A DNA stretch of 64,000 bases from the NCBI GenBank assembly GCA_001914235.1, contig MQUF01000016.1, forward strand, positions 62,001-126,000, in the 5' to 3' direction. The translations under genes were made by a program, and so were the position numbers. This DNA comes from Desulfobulbaceae bacterium DB1. GTDB taxonomy: Bacteria > Desulfobacterota > Desulfobulbia > Desulfobulbales > SURF-16. Shown piece by piece: positions 26,948 to 35,389 of this stretch. Position 1 is the stretch's first letter, and every line of letters starts with the position of its first letter. The notes beneath the pieces are model-generated. The model worked only from the letters and a program-made list of their open reading frames with translations, did no database searches and was not told where the DNA came from.

Positions 26948-28027
26948 TTAGTGGATGACGTCATTGAAAATGGTGTTGACCTTTTTGGTCACCCGGGGTG
27001 GAAGCTGGGCATAACTTTCCGATTTCAAGAGGCTTTCCCTGGAGGGATAGATGACGGGGTCGGTGAGAAATTCCTTCGGCAGCAGCTTTTCCGCCTCCTT
27101 GTTGGTGGTGGCGAAATAGGCGAAACGGGCGAGTCGGGCCATGACGGTCGGCTCATGGATGAAATTGAGAAACTGTCGCGCCCACTGCCCCTTGGTCGAA
27201 GAACGGAGCAGGACGAAATAGTCGCACCAGAGATTGCCGCCTTCCCTGGGCAGCACAAAACGGATGGCCGGATTGAATTCCCGCAGGGCCAGGGCGTCGC
27301 CGTTATACATCATGGAGATCAGGGCCTCGCCCTGCACCAGGGCCGAGTCTTCGGTAAGGGAATAAAGGGAATAGCTCTTGACAAAGGGTTTCTGGGCCAG
27401 CAGCAGTTCCCCGGCCTGGTCGAGCTGGCCGGGGTCGATGGAGTTGGCGGAATGACCAAGGGCCTTCAAGGCCATGCCCACCAGGTCGCGGGAATCCTTG
27501 ATCATGAGAATCTTGTTTTTCAGGGCGGGATCCGGCCTGAACAGGTCCATCCAGCTTGTCACCGGTTCCGCCAGCCTGTCGCTTCGGTAGCCGATGCCGA
27601 GGGTTCCCCATAAATAGGGGACGCCGTACTTTTCGGCCTCGGGAAAGGCCTCCCTCCATCTGCGGTCGATAAAACGCAGGTTGTCGATTTCCTTCTCGTT
27701 GATGGGGACGAGCCAGCCCCGCGCGACAAAGGAAGCGATACTGCTGCCGTTGGACAGCACCAGGTCATAGCCTTTGCCGTCGGCATTGACCAGCATTTCG
27801 TTTCTCATTTCATCTGTTTCATAATAGACCTCGCTCACCGTGATGCCCGTCCTTTTTTTGAATTCAGCGAGAATCTCCGGGTCGATATAGTCCGACCAGT
27901 TGAGCAGGATGAGTTTCTTTTCCTCATCGGTTTGCGCTTCCGCCCGGCAGGCTCCGGAAAAAAACGGCATGAGGAAACAAAAGAGGAAAAAAAGCAGAAG
28001 GGTACGGGGCAATCGCGTCTTTTGCAT
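26948..28027 (-). CDS. PotD/NspS-like periplasmic polyamine-binding protein
   Basis: A 359-residue exported protein with a signal peptide (hydrophobic LLLFFLFCFLMPFFSG). The mature part begins KKLILLNWSDYIDPEILAEF, the hallmark of PotD/PotF spermidine/putrescine-binding proteins. GVPYLWGTLGIGYRSD, the segment with SALVQGEALISMMYNGDAL, and the FLNFIHEP region agree. No ABC permease or ATPase is adjacent. Instead the next gene, 15 nt on, is a membrane GGDEF-EAL protein, so this protein is more likely a sensor subunit than a transporter subunit. Confidence 0.9.
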   Translation of the reverse strand: MQKTRLPRTLLLFFLFCFLMPFFSGACRAEAQTDEEKKLILLNWSDYIDPEILAEFKKRTGITVSEVYYETDEMRNEMLVNADGKGYDLVLSNGSSIASFVARGWLVPINEKEIDNLRFIDRRWREAFPEAEKYGVPYLWGTLGIGYRSDRLAEPVTSWMDLFRPDPALKNKILMIKDSRDLVGMALKALGHSANSIDPGQLDQAGELLLAQKPFVKSYSLYSLTEDSALVQGEALISMMYNGDALALREFNPAIRFVLPREGGNLWCDYFVLLRSSTKGQWARQFLNFIHEPTVMARLARFAYFATTNKEAEKLLPKEFLTDPVIYPSRESLLKSESYAQLPPRVTKKVNTIFNDVIH

Positions 28028-28101
28028 GGCGGCACAGCTCTCAGAATTATGGCGATGGGACAGGGCGTCCCGGCCTTGCGTCTTTTGTTACTGCTGATTT
28101 T

Positions 28102-28107
28102 ATTATA
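28102..28107 (-). promoter_or_regulatory. Possible -10 element for the PotD-like/GGDEF-EAL operon
   Basis: On the minus strand this reads TATAAT, 75 nt upstream of the PotD-like start. No good -35 hexamer is seen at the usual distance. An AT-rich hairpin (runs of A and T near 28111-28138) lies just beyond. The call is weak. Confidence 0.3.
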
Positions 28108-28210
28108 GCAGGGAAAAAAAAATCACGAGTTTTTTTCCTCGACTCCATGGAATTTTTCTTATATTTCGGGCACCTCTCCGGCTTGTTATAAATTATTTTT
28201 TCTCATGTGC

Positions 28211-28256
28211 TTGACAACCCGTATTTCAGGGATATATTATGTGCATATGTTCATAA
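28211..28256 (+). promoter_or_regulatory. Promoter and palindromic operator candidate of the NifX-like gene
   Basis: TTGACA (28211-28216) is followed by TATATT (28233-28238) at 16 nt or TATTAT (28235-28240) at 18 nt. Overlapping the -10 and start region is a 20-bp palindrome, TTATGNNCATATGNNCATAA (28237-28256). The gene starts at 28287 behind AGGAGG. The layout suggests a repressible sigma-70 promoter. Confidence 0.6.
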
Positions 28257-28286
28257 TTAATTCATGCAAAATGAGGAGGAATCGTC

Positions 28287-28811
28287 ATGAAAGTCGCCGT
28301 CAGTTCCACGGGAAAAGAGCTTCAATCCGCAGTTGATCCGCGTTTCGGCAGGGCAGCATACCTGGTGGTGGTGGAGACGGACACCATGTCCGTGGCCCAG
28401 GTGATCGATAACAGCCAGGCCGTATCCATGGCCCACGGAGCAGGCATCAACGCCGCTTCACGCATTGCCGAGGCAGGGGTTCAGGCGGTGCTCAGCGGTC
28501 TCATCGGCCCCAAAGCGGCGGCGGTCTGCGACAAGGCGGGCATCTCCATGATTAACGGCGCAAGCGGCACGGTTCGCGAGGCGGTGGAACAATTCGTCGG
28601 CGAGTATGAAATCGAGCCTGGGGCGCGGATCGCGCAAACAACGGCAACGCAACCCGGCAGGCCACGGTTGGGACTCGGAAGGAGTGCTGGAACCGGCACG
28701 GTTGCGGGGGCCGGCATGGGCAGGTGCGGCGGGAAGGGCCTGGGTGGAAGAATGAGCGGCGGAATGGGGCTTGGGGGCGGCAGGCGCCGTGGCCAATGCG
28801 GAAATCAGTGA
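28287..28811 (+). CDS. NifX/MTH1175-type dinitrogenase iron-molybdenum cofactor family protein
   Basis: A 174-residue protein. Residues 1-110 match the NifX/NifB-C-terminal fold: MKVAVSSTGKELQSAVDPRF, GRAAYLVVVETD, AHGAGINAASRIAEAGVQAV and a NGASGTVREAVEQF end. The last 50 residues are an unusual Gly/Arg/Met-rich tail with two Cys. In nif systems the fold carries metal-cluster precursors. In anaerobes without nif, as here, the function is unclear. It starts a four-gene rightward cluster with two ferredoxin-bearing MinD-type ATPases and a flavodoxin. That context points to iron-sulfur or metallocluster handling. Confidence 0.92.
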   Translation: MKVAVSSTGKELQSAVDPRFGRAAYLVVVETDTMSVAQVIDNSQAVSMAHGAGINAASRIAEAGVQAVLSGLIGPKAAAVCDKAGISMINGASGTVREAVEQFVGEYEIEPGARIAQTTATQPGRPRLGLGRSAGTGTVAGAGMGRCGGKGLGGRMSGGMGLGGGRRRGQCGNQ

Positions 28812-28828
28812 GCGGATCCGGGGGCGTG

Positions 28829-29656
28829 ATGAAAATAGCGGTGGCCAGCGGCAAGGGCGGCACCGGCAAAACCACGGTGGCGGTGGCCCTGGCCTGCTCG
28901 GCCGGGGGGCCGGTGCAGTATCTGGACTGTGACGTGGAGGAACCGAACGGACATATCTTTCTCCGGCCCGTTTTTCACGGAAGCCGGGAAATTTCTTTGG
29001 CCGTTCCCCGGGTGCTGGAGGAAAAATGCACCTGGTGCGGGAAATGCCGCGATCTCTGCCGATTCAACGCCATTACCGTCTTCGGTCGCACCATCATGGT
29101 TTTTCCCGACCTCTGCCATGCCTGCGGCGGATGTTTTCTCGTATGTCCGGAAAAGGCATTTGTCGAAGAACGACGGGTGCTCGGTCTGCTGGAAAAGGGA
29201 CGATCCGGGGAAATCGATTTTGTTCATGGTCGTTTGCGGGTGGGGGAGGCCATGGCGGTACCGCTTATTCATGCCGTCCTGGAGGAGGCTGCGGCGGAGG
29301 GTTTGGTGATCATTGATGCGCCGCCCGGCACCTCCTGTCCTTTTGTCGCTTCGGTGAAAGAGGCTGAATACGTCCTGCTGGTCACCGAGGCCACCCCTTT
29401 CGGTCTTCATGATCTGAAAATTGCAGTGGCCGTGCTGCGCAAGCTCGGTTTGCCCTTCGGCGTGATCATCAACCGGTCCGATCTGGGTGACGTCAAGACG
29501 GCGTCGTGGTGCAGGCGGGAAAATATCACGATTCATAGTGAAATACCCTTTGACCGGAAAATTGCCGAAGGATATGCCGCGGGTGTGCCGCTGGTCGACA
29601 GTCGACCGGAATTGCGGCAGACCTTTTCTTCATTGCTTGAGGAGTTGCAATCATGA
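28829..29656 (+). CDS. MinD/Mrp-type ATPase with inserted 2[4Fe-4S] ferredoxin domain (first copy)
   Basis: A 275-residue P-loop protein with the deviant Walker A SGKGGTGKTT. A ferredoxin insert near residues 60-110 has two CX2CX2CX3C motifs, CTWCGKCRDLC and CHACGGCFLVC. The later part has IIDAPPGTSCPF and LLVTEATPFGLHD, the usual switch regions. Paired copies of this family next to a NifX-like protein are common in strict anaerobes. Cluster carriage or insertion, as by Mrp/NBP35 relatives, is the likely role. The ATG lies 17 nt after the NifX-like stop, and its end overlaps the second copy by four bases. Confidence 0.92.
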   Translation: MKIAVASGKGGTGKTTVAVALACSAGGPVQYLDCDVEEPNGHIFLRPVFHGSREISLAVPRVLEEKCTWCGKCRDLCRFNAITVFGRTIMVFPDLCHACGGCFLVCPEKAFVEERRVLGLLEKGRSGEIDFVHGRLRVGEAMAVPLIHAVLEEAAAEGLVIIDAPPGTSCPFVASVKEAEYVLLVTEATPFGLHDLKIAVAVLRKLGLPFGVIINRSDLGDVKTASWCRRENITIHSEIPFDRKIAEGYAAGVPLVDSRPELRQTFSSLLEELQS

Positions 29657-30543
29657 AAGAGCTTCTTGTGCTGAGCGGAAAAGGCGGTACCGGCAAAACC
29701 ACCATTGCCGCCGCCCTGGCTGCCCTGATGGAAAACAAGGTGATTGCCGATTGTGATGTGGATGCCGCGGACCTGCATCTTGTCCTGAACCCGCGTGCCC
29801 GGGAAGAGCATGAATTCTGGTCCGGGGTGGAGGCGGTGATTGATGCGGAGCGTTGCGTGGCCTGCGGCACTTGCGTCGAGCTGTGCCGTTTTCATGCCAT
29901 CACCCTTGAGGAAACAGCGCGACTCCTGCCTTTTTCCTGCGAGGGGTGCGGAGTATGCGCCGAATTCTGTCCGGAAGGGGCCATCCGGCTGGAGGAAAAG
30001 CTTTCCGGCGACTGGTTTGTCGCTGATACGGCGTATGGTCCCATGGTGCATGCCCGGCTGGGAATCGGCGAGGAAAACTCGGGCAAACTGGTCAGTCTGG
30101 TGAAAAGAAAGGCGCGCGAGGTGGCGGAAGGATGCGGCGCTTCGTGGTTGCTGGTGGATGGCCCGCCCGGCATCGGCTGCCCGGTCATTGCCTCCCTGTC
30201 AGGGGTTGATTTTGCCCTGCTGGTTACCGAACCGACCCGATCCGGCCTGCATGATCTGGCGCGGGTGGCGGAACTGGCCGCGCATTTTAAAATCCTGACC
30301 GGGGTGTGTATCAACAAGTGGGATCTGCAGCCGGACGTTGCCGCGGAGATAGAGGCGTTCTGCCGGGAAAAAAATATTGCGCTCCTCGGCCGGGTTCCTT
30401 TTGACGTGGCGGTGGTTGATTCCATTGTCCAGGGACGTACCCTTATTGAGCATGCGGAAAATTCCCCGGCTGCCCGGGCGGTGCGGCAGTTGTGGCAGAA
30501 TTTGTTGAATTTCGCGGATCTGGGAATGAAGGTGCCGGATTAA
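29653..30543 (+). CDS. MinD/Mrp-type ATPase with inserted 2[4Fe-4S] ferredoxin domain (second copy)
   Basis: A 296-residue paralogue of the preceding gene, translationally coupled to it by ATGA. It has SGKGGTGKTT at the N-terminus, ferredoxin motifs CVACGTCVELC and CEGCGVCAEFC near residues 70-110, then VDGPPGIGCPVIAS and LLVTEPTRSGLHD. Loops outside the conserved motifs differ from the first copy. The two therefore probably form a heterodimer, since related P-loop ATPases dimerise across the nucleotide site. This is inference. Confidence 0.92.
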   Translation: MKELLVLSGKGGTGKTTIAAALAALMENKVIADCDVDAADLHLVLNPRAREEHEFWSGVEAVIDAERCVACGTCVELCRFHAITLEETARLLPFSCEGCGVCAEFCPEGAIRLEEKLSGDWFVADTAYGPMVHARLGIGEENSGKLVSLVKRKAREVAEGCGASWLLVDGPPGIGCPVIASLSGVDFALLVTEPTRSGLHDLARVAELAAHFKILTGVCINKWDLQPDVAAEIEAFCREKNIALLGRVPFDVAVVDSIVQGRTLIEHAENSPAARAVRQLWQNLLNFADLGMKVPD

Positions 30544-30601
30544 AAAAAAGACAATCCCTTTGAGGATATTTTCCTAAAATTTTAATTTGTGGAGGTAGCT
30601 G

Positions 30602-31081
30602 GTGAAATCACTCGTTGTTTATTCAAGTCAGTCGGGCAATACAAAAAAATTGGCCCAGGCGGTGGCGGATGCGCTGCCCGGAGAAAAAGAAGTGGTGGCG
30701 GTGGATGGCGCGCCGGAAAAACTGGACGGAGTCGATCTTGTCGCCGTGGGATTCTGGCTGATGGCGGGCAAGCCGGACCCGAAAAGCAGTGAATTCCTGG
30801 CCGGGGTGGCGGGGAAAAAAGTATTTCTTTTCGCCACCCATGGCGCGGCCAAAGGCTCGGCCCATGCCGCGGCAGCCATGGCGCATGCGGTTAAAATCGC
30901 GGCTGGCGCCCAGGTGGTCGGCAGCTTCAGTTGCCAGGGCGAGGTGCAGGCCAAGGTGATGGAAACGGCCCGGGCCAAAGTACCGCCGCCGCTGTGGCTG
31001 GCCGATGCCCCCTTTGCCGCCGGACACCCGGACGCGACGGATATTGCCGCGGTCAAAGACGCGGTCCTGGCCTGCCTTTAA
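30602..31081 (+). CDS. Flavodoxin family protein
   Basis: A 159-residue protein with the flavodoxin FMN loop SSQSGNTKKLAQAV near the N-terminus. It continues with AVGFWLMAGKPDPKSSEFL, KVFLFATHGA and VVGSFSCQGEV. It would carry electrons through FMN in the cytoplasm. GTG is the start, with GGAGG upstream. It follows the second MinD-type ATPase by 58 nt, so it may be the electron donor for the same pathway. A bidirectional hairpin follows it. Confidence 0.88.
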   Translation: MKSLVVYSSQSGNTKKLAQAVADALPGEKEVVAVDGAPEKLDGVDLVAVGFWLMAGKPDPKSSEFLAGVAGKKVFLFATHGAAKGSAHAAAAMAHAVKIAAGAQVVGSFSCQGEVQAKVMETARAKVPPPLWLADAPFAAGHPDATDIAAVKDAVLACL

Positions 31082-31090
31082 TCTGCCCGG

Positions 31091-31113
31091 CCGGTCCGAC
31101 TCAGTCGGACCGG
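31091..31113. terminator. Hairpin between convergent genes, probable bidirectional terminator
   Basis: CCGGTCCGAC and GTCGGACCGG form a perfect 10-bp stem with the loop TCA. It sits exactly between the flavodoxin stop and the stop of the leftward hybrid-kinase pseudogene. The T-run after it on the plus strand is short and interrupted. Confidence 0.65.
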
Positions 31114-34100
31114 TCAGTCGTTTTCCTCTTCCTCGTCCAGATCGAGTTCCGGGTAGAGCTTATTCACGCATTCCGGGCAGATGCTGTGGCTGAAGGAGAC
31201 GTCGGAGTGCTTCATGATGTAGCCTTCCACCTGCTGCCAGTAGCCCGCGTCATCGCGGATTTTTTTGCAGCTGGCGCAGATGGGGATGATGCCCCGCAAG
31301 GTTTTGATGTGCTCCAGGGCCTCGCGCAGCTCCGTGATAAGCCGCTCCTTTTCCCGTTCCCTGACCTTGCGGGTGTCGATTTCGGTTTTCAGGCGGAGAA
31401 GGGAACGCACCCTGGCAATGAGTTCCACCTTGTTGAAAGGTTTGGTGATGTAATCCACCGCCCCGGCATCAAAGGCGGCCTGCAGGCTGTCGCTTGAGGT
31501 GTCGGCGGTGATGATGATCACCGGTGTCGGCGGCCGGCCGGTTTCCCTTTCATGGTCGCGGATCAGGCGGGTGGCGCTGTAACCGTCCATTACCGGCATC
31601 TGGATGTCCATGAGCACCAGGTCATAATCCCTGCTTTGAAACATTTCCACCGCGGATGTGCCGTTTTCCGCCATGTCGAGCTGAATGGGGGTGCCCCTGA
31701 AAAAGCGTTCGATGATCAGGCGGTTGTGGATGTAATCCTCGACCAGCAGCACCCTGGCCGCGCGGAGGCCGGCAGGGCGGGTGCCGTCCCCATGGGCAGG
31801 CTGAAGAAAAAGGTGCTGCCCCGGCCCTCCCTGCTTTCCAGCCAGATTCGACCGCCCATCAGGGTCACCAGTTCCTTGGAGATGGTCAGGCCGAGGCCGG
31901 TGCCGCCGAAACGCCGGGTGGTGGAGGAATCAGCCTGCACGAAGCGCTCGAAGATGGCCTCCTGTTTGTCCGCCGGGATGCCGAGGCCGGTGTCGGCAAG
32001 GCAAAGAGCAGATCCACCGCGTCTTCCCGGCAGGCGTCGTTGGAAAGCCGACAGCGCACGGTAATCTCACCTCGCGCCGTGAACTTGATGGCGTTGCCGG
32101 TCAGGTTGATGAGAATCTGTCGCAACCGGCCGTAATCGCCCCGCAGGCAGGAGGGGGACGTCCGGGGACAGGTCGAGATGCAGTTCAAGCCCCTTTTCAT
32201 GGGCCTTCAACGCCATGAGCGAACAGACGCCTTCCAGCAGCTCCAGGGGGCTGAATTCAGTCAGGTCGAGTTCGATCCGGCCGGCCTCCACCTTGGAAAG
32301 ATCAATGATGTCGTTGATGAGGGCGAGCAGGGCCTCGCCGTTGTTTTCGAATACTTGAACGTATTCCCGCTGTTCGTGGGTGAGCGGGGTCTCCTTGAGC
32401 AGATCGGCCATGCCGATGATGGCGTTTAACGGCGTGCGAATCTCGTGGCTCATGTTGGCGAGAAACTCGCTTTTGGTCCGGGTGGCCGCCTCGGCCTCCT
32501 CCTTGGCATGGAGAAGTTCCCGCGCCGCCTTTTTTCTTTCCGTAATGTCACGGGCCACGCTGAGAATGAGTTGCCGTTCGCTCACGGTCACCAGGCGGGC
32601 AAAGACCTCGACCTCCATCTCCGTGCCGTCCTTGCGGGAATGGGTCGTCTCAAAAGCCGCCTCTCCGGTGGTGAAGATCTGCCGCAGTCGCTGCTCGATG
32701 AGGTGGGCCTGTTCCCGGGTATCGATTTCCGAAAGACCACGTTCCAGCATCTCCGCCTGGCTGTAGCCGCGGCTTGTGTAAGCGGCGCGGTTGGCATAAA
32801 CCATGCGGCCCTCGAGATCGAGAACAAAAACCGAGTCGATGGCGTTGTCAAGCATCAGCGAGCGGAAGGCGAGATCCTCCTCCGCCCGGCGCTGCATCAG
32901 GATGTTCCACATGGTGTTCATGAAAAGGTTGATCTGGCGGACATCCGTTTCGTCGTAGGGCTCTTCCTTGTTGCCGACGCCGATGACGGCGACGAGCCGT
33001 TCCCCGGAAAAAATGGGGGTCGACAGGTGGCGGCTGAGGGGAAAATGGCCGTCGGGCAGGCCGTTTTTTTCGGCCATGCCCGGATAATCGTTGTGGATGA
33101 CGGCCTGCCGCAGGCGGATACTGTCCGCCCAGATACCGGCGTCGGCCAGCGGGTAATGGAGGGTCGGCGCCGCGGTGCAGCGTTCCCGCGTCGCCCGCGA
33201 CCAGGAATAGAGTTCGATGCCTTCCTTGTTCTCATGGAAGAAATGGAGATAACCAACCTCGCTTCTGGTCAGTCGCACCATCTCCTCCAGGGCATGATCG
33301 GTCAGCTCCCGTTCCGAGGCAAAGGGGCGCTGTGAAAGCTGCAGCAGGACGGAAAGACGTTCCTCTTCCCGGCGCAGCGCGTCCATGGTCCTGGCCAGCT
33401 GCGTTTCCGTTTGTTTGCGTCGGGTGATGTCGCTGCCGATGACCGAAGCAGCGATGATCCTGCCCGCGTTGTCCTTGATCGGGGATACGGTGAGGGCGAC
33501 GTCGATCTCCCGGCCGTCCTTGCGCCGCCGGGTGGTTTCGAGATGTTCCACCGCCTCGCCCCGCTGGAGGGTGGCGAGTATGTCCCGCATTTCATCGTCA
33601 TGGCCGGCTGGGGAGAGCATGAGGACGGAACGGCCGATCACCTCTTCTTCCCGGTAACCGTAAATTTTTTCCGCCCCCCGGTTCCAGCTCGTGATGATGC
33701 CCGTGGGGGTTTTGCCGATAATCGCCTCTTCGGCGGAGGAGACGATGGCTGCCAGTTCCCTGGTTTTTTCCTCGGCAGCCAGTCGTTCGCTGATGTCGCG
33801 GAAGGTCACCACCGCGCCGGCCGCGACTCCCTGACGGATGATGGGGGTGGAGCTGATGGAGACGGGCAGGAATGAACCGTCTGATTTGATAAAGTGTTCA
33901 TCGCGTTCGATCTGGGACAGGCCGTTGACAATGGCGAGATGCGCCGGGCACGATGCAATCGGATTGGGCGAACCGTCCGGCCGGCAATGGTGAAAGATGT
34001 CATGGCTTCCCTTGCCCAGCACATCGGCGGACTGGCAGCCGAGAAGCCTTTCCGCCGCCGGGTTGATGAAGGTGATGCGTCCCTCCCGGTCGAGAACGAA

Positions 34101-35118
34101 GATTCCTTCCGCCACCGTGGTGGTGATCTCCCGCAGACGTTCCTCGCTTTCCCGCAGGCCGGCCTCGCGTCCCTGCACCCAGCCGATCAGTTCCTGAAAG
34201 GAAGAAGTGACCTGGGATATTTCATCGTTGCCGCCGCGAGCCGCCTTTCGTAACGTATCCTGCATGTCGGGGGTGAGCCGTCCCGCCTCGATATAGCTGC
34301 GCCACCACTTCCTGCGGCGAGTGGGACGCCAGCCATTCCAGGGTCCGGCGGAGAATGCGCACCATGGTCGCGGCCATCTCCGGCTGGTCGTTGATGACAT
34401 CGGAACGGGTGACCAGGGTGGCGTGGAGGAAGCCGAGTCCGGGAATGGAGGGCGACAGTTCGGGTATGGCCGGGTTGGCGAGGATAAAAACTTTGCCTTC
34501 GGCCGCAAGCCGAGTGGCGAATGGCTCGTCGCCCATGATGGCGTCCACCGAGCCGCTCAGGATGCAGGCCGACTGGTCCTGCCAGTTCTTGCCGATGGAA
34601 AGGAAGCGCACCTTGCCGGGTTCGATACCTGCCTGGGCGAGGAGAGCTTCCATAACCTGCTGGGTAAGGTTTTGCTGGTGGCGGAACTGGTGGTCACGCC
34701 GATGGTCCGTCCCTTGAGATCGGCAATGTTTCGCACCTCGTCCTTCAGGTCGGAACGGACCATGAGGGTCCACAGCGGCGCGTCGTTCACCGCGGCAATG
34801 GCGACCACATCAAGACCTTTCGCCTTCTGGGACATGATGGCCGGCATGCCGAGCATGGCGAAATCGCTGTTGCGGGTATTGAGATTGCGCAGTGCTCCGC
34901 TGCCGCCGCCGACGGAGATGATCCTGAGTTCGGCCCCCTCGATCCGGTCCGCCCCGACTTTCCGCATCAGGTCGGCCGGCAGAAAGGAAAGATTGTGCGG
35001 GCCCGGTACGCTGAGACTGATCTTCAGCAGCGGCGCGGCCCAGGCCGGCAGCAGGGCGAGGACGGGCAGCATCCGTAACAAAAGGTGCGGATGGCAGGGG
35101 GAGGGCGTTTTTTTTCAT
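31114..35118 (-). pseudogene. Broken substrate-binding-domain/hybrid histidine kinase gene
   Basis: The pieces read in order as one large sensor kinase but lie in different frames. There is a signal peptide, an NMT1/THI5-like substrate-binding domain (SVPGPHNLSFLPADL to SPQEVVAQL), the end of a HAMP domain (GGNDEISQVTSSF), PAS and GAF domains, and HisKA ([15 protein letters not shown]). The ATP-binding domain ([26 protein letters not shown]) and a receiver domain ([27 protein letters not shown]) follow. Frame breaks are inferred near 35110 (an A8 run; seven A restores the signal peptide), 34670, 34295, 32150, 32003 and 31770. The transmembrane segment and first half of HAMP expected between sensor and kinase are missing. 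All other large genes here are intact, so real decay is likely. Assembly error remains possible. Confidence 0.82.
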
Positions 35119-35389
35119 GTTGTTCACGAAAGTTTTCTCAATGTGAGGTGAGGGGGAGACCGCCGGTGGCGGCGACACGAGATGTCGCGTATGAAATAAT
35201 TTTGGCAAGAGCGGCGAAAAAAAGCAATTGAAAAGGGTTACGGGCGGAGGTCTGCTGCCGGGATCTCGTCCAATGAGTGGTGTGCTTCCGTTTCAGTCAC
35301 TACACCTCCTTTGTCGGGAGAGAGTAAGGAAATGAGACGGCAAGGGGATTTCCTTCGGGTGGAAACGCCAGGCCGGGGAATTGATGGTA

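Noticed and set aside
26948-28027. Ordinary polyamine ABC transporter subunit
   Set aside because: No potA, potB or potC gene is adjacent on either side; the only coupled gene encodes a cyclic-di-GMP enzyme.
28829-30543. CooC nickel-insertion ATPases serving cooS
   Set aside because: The P-loop type is similar, but both proteins have ferredoxin inserts that CooC lacks, and they lie 27 kb away beside a NifX-like gene.
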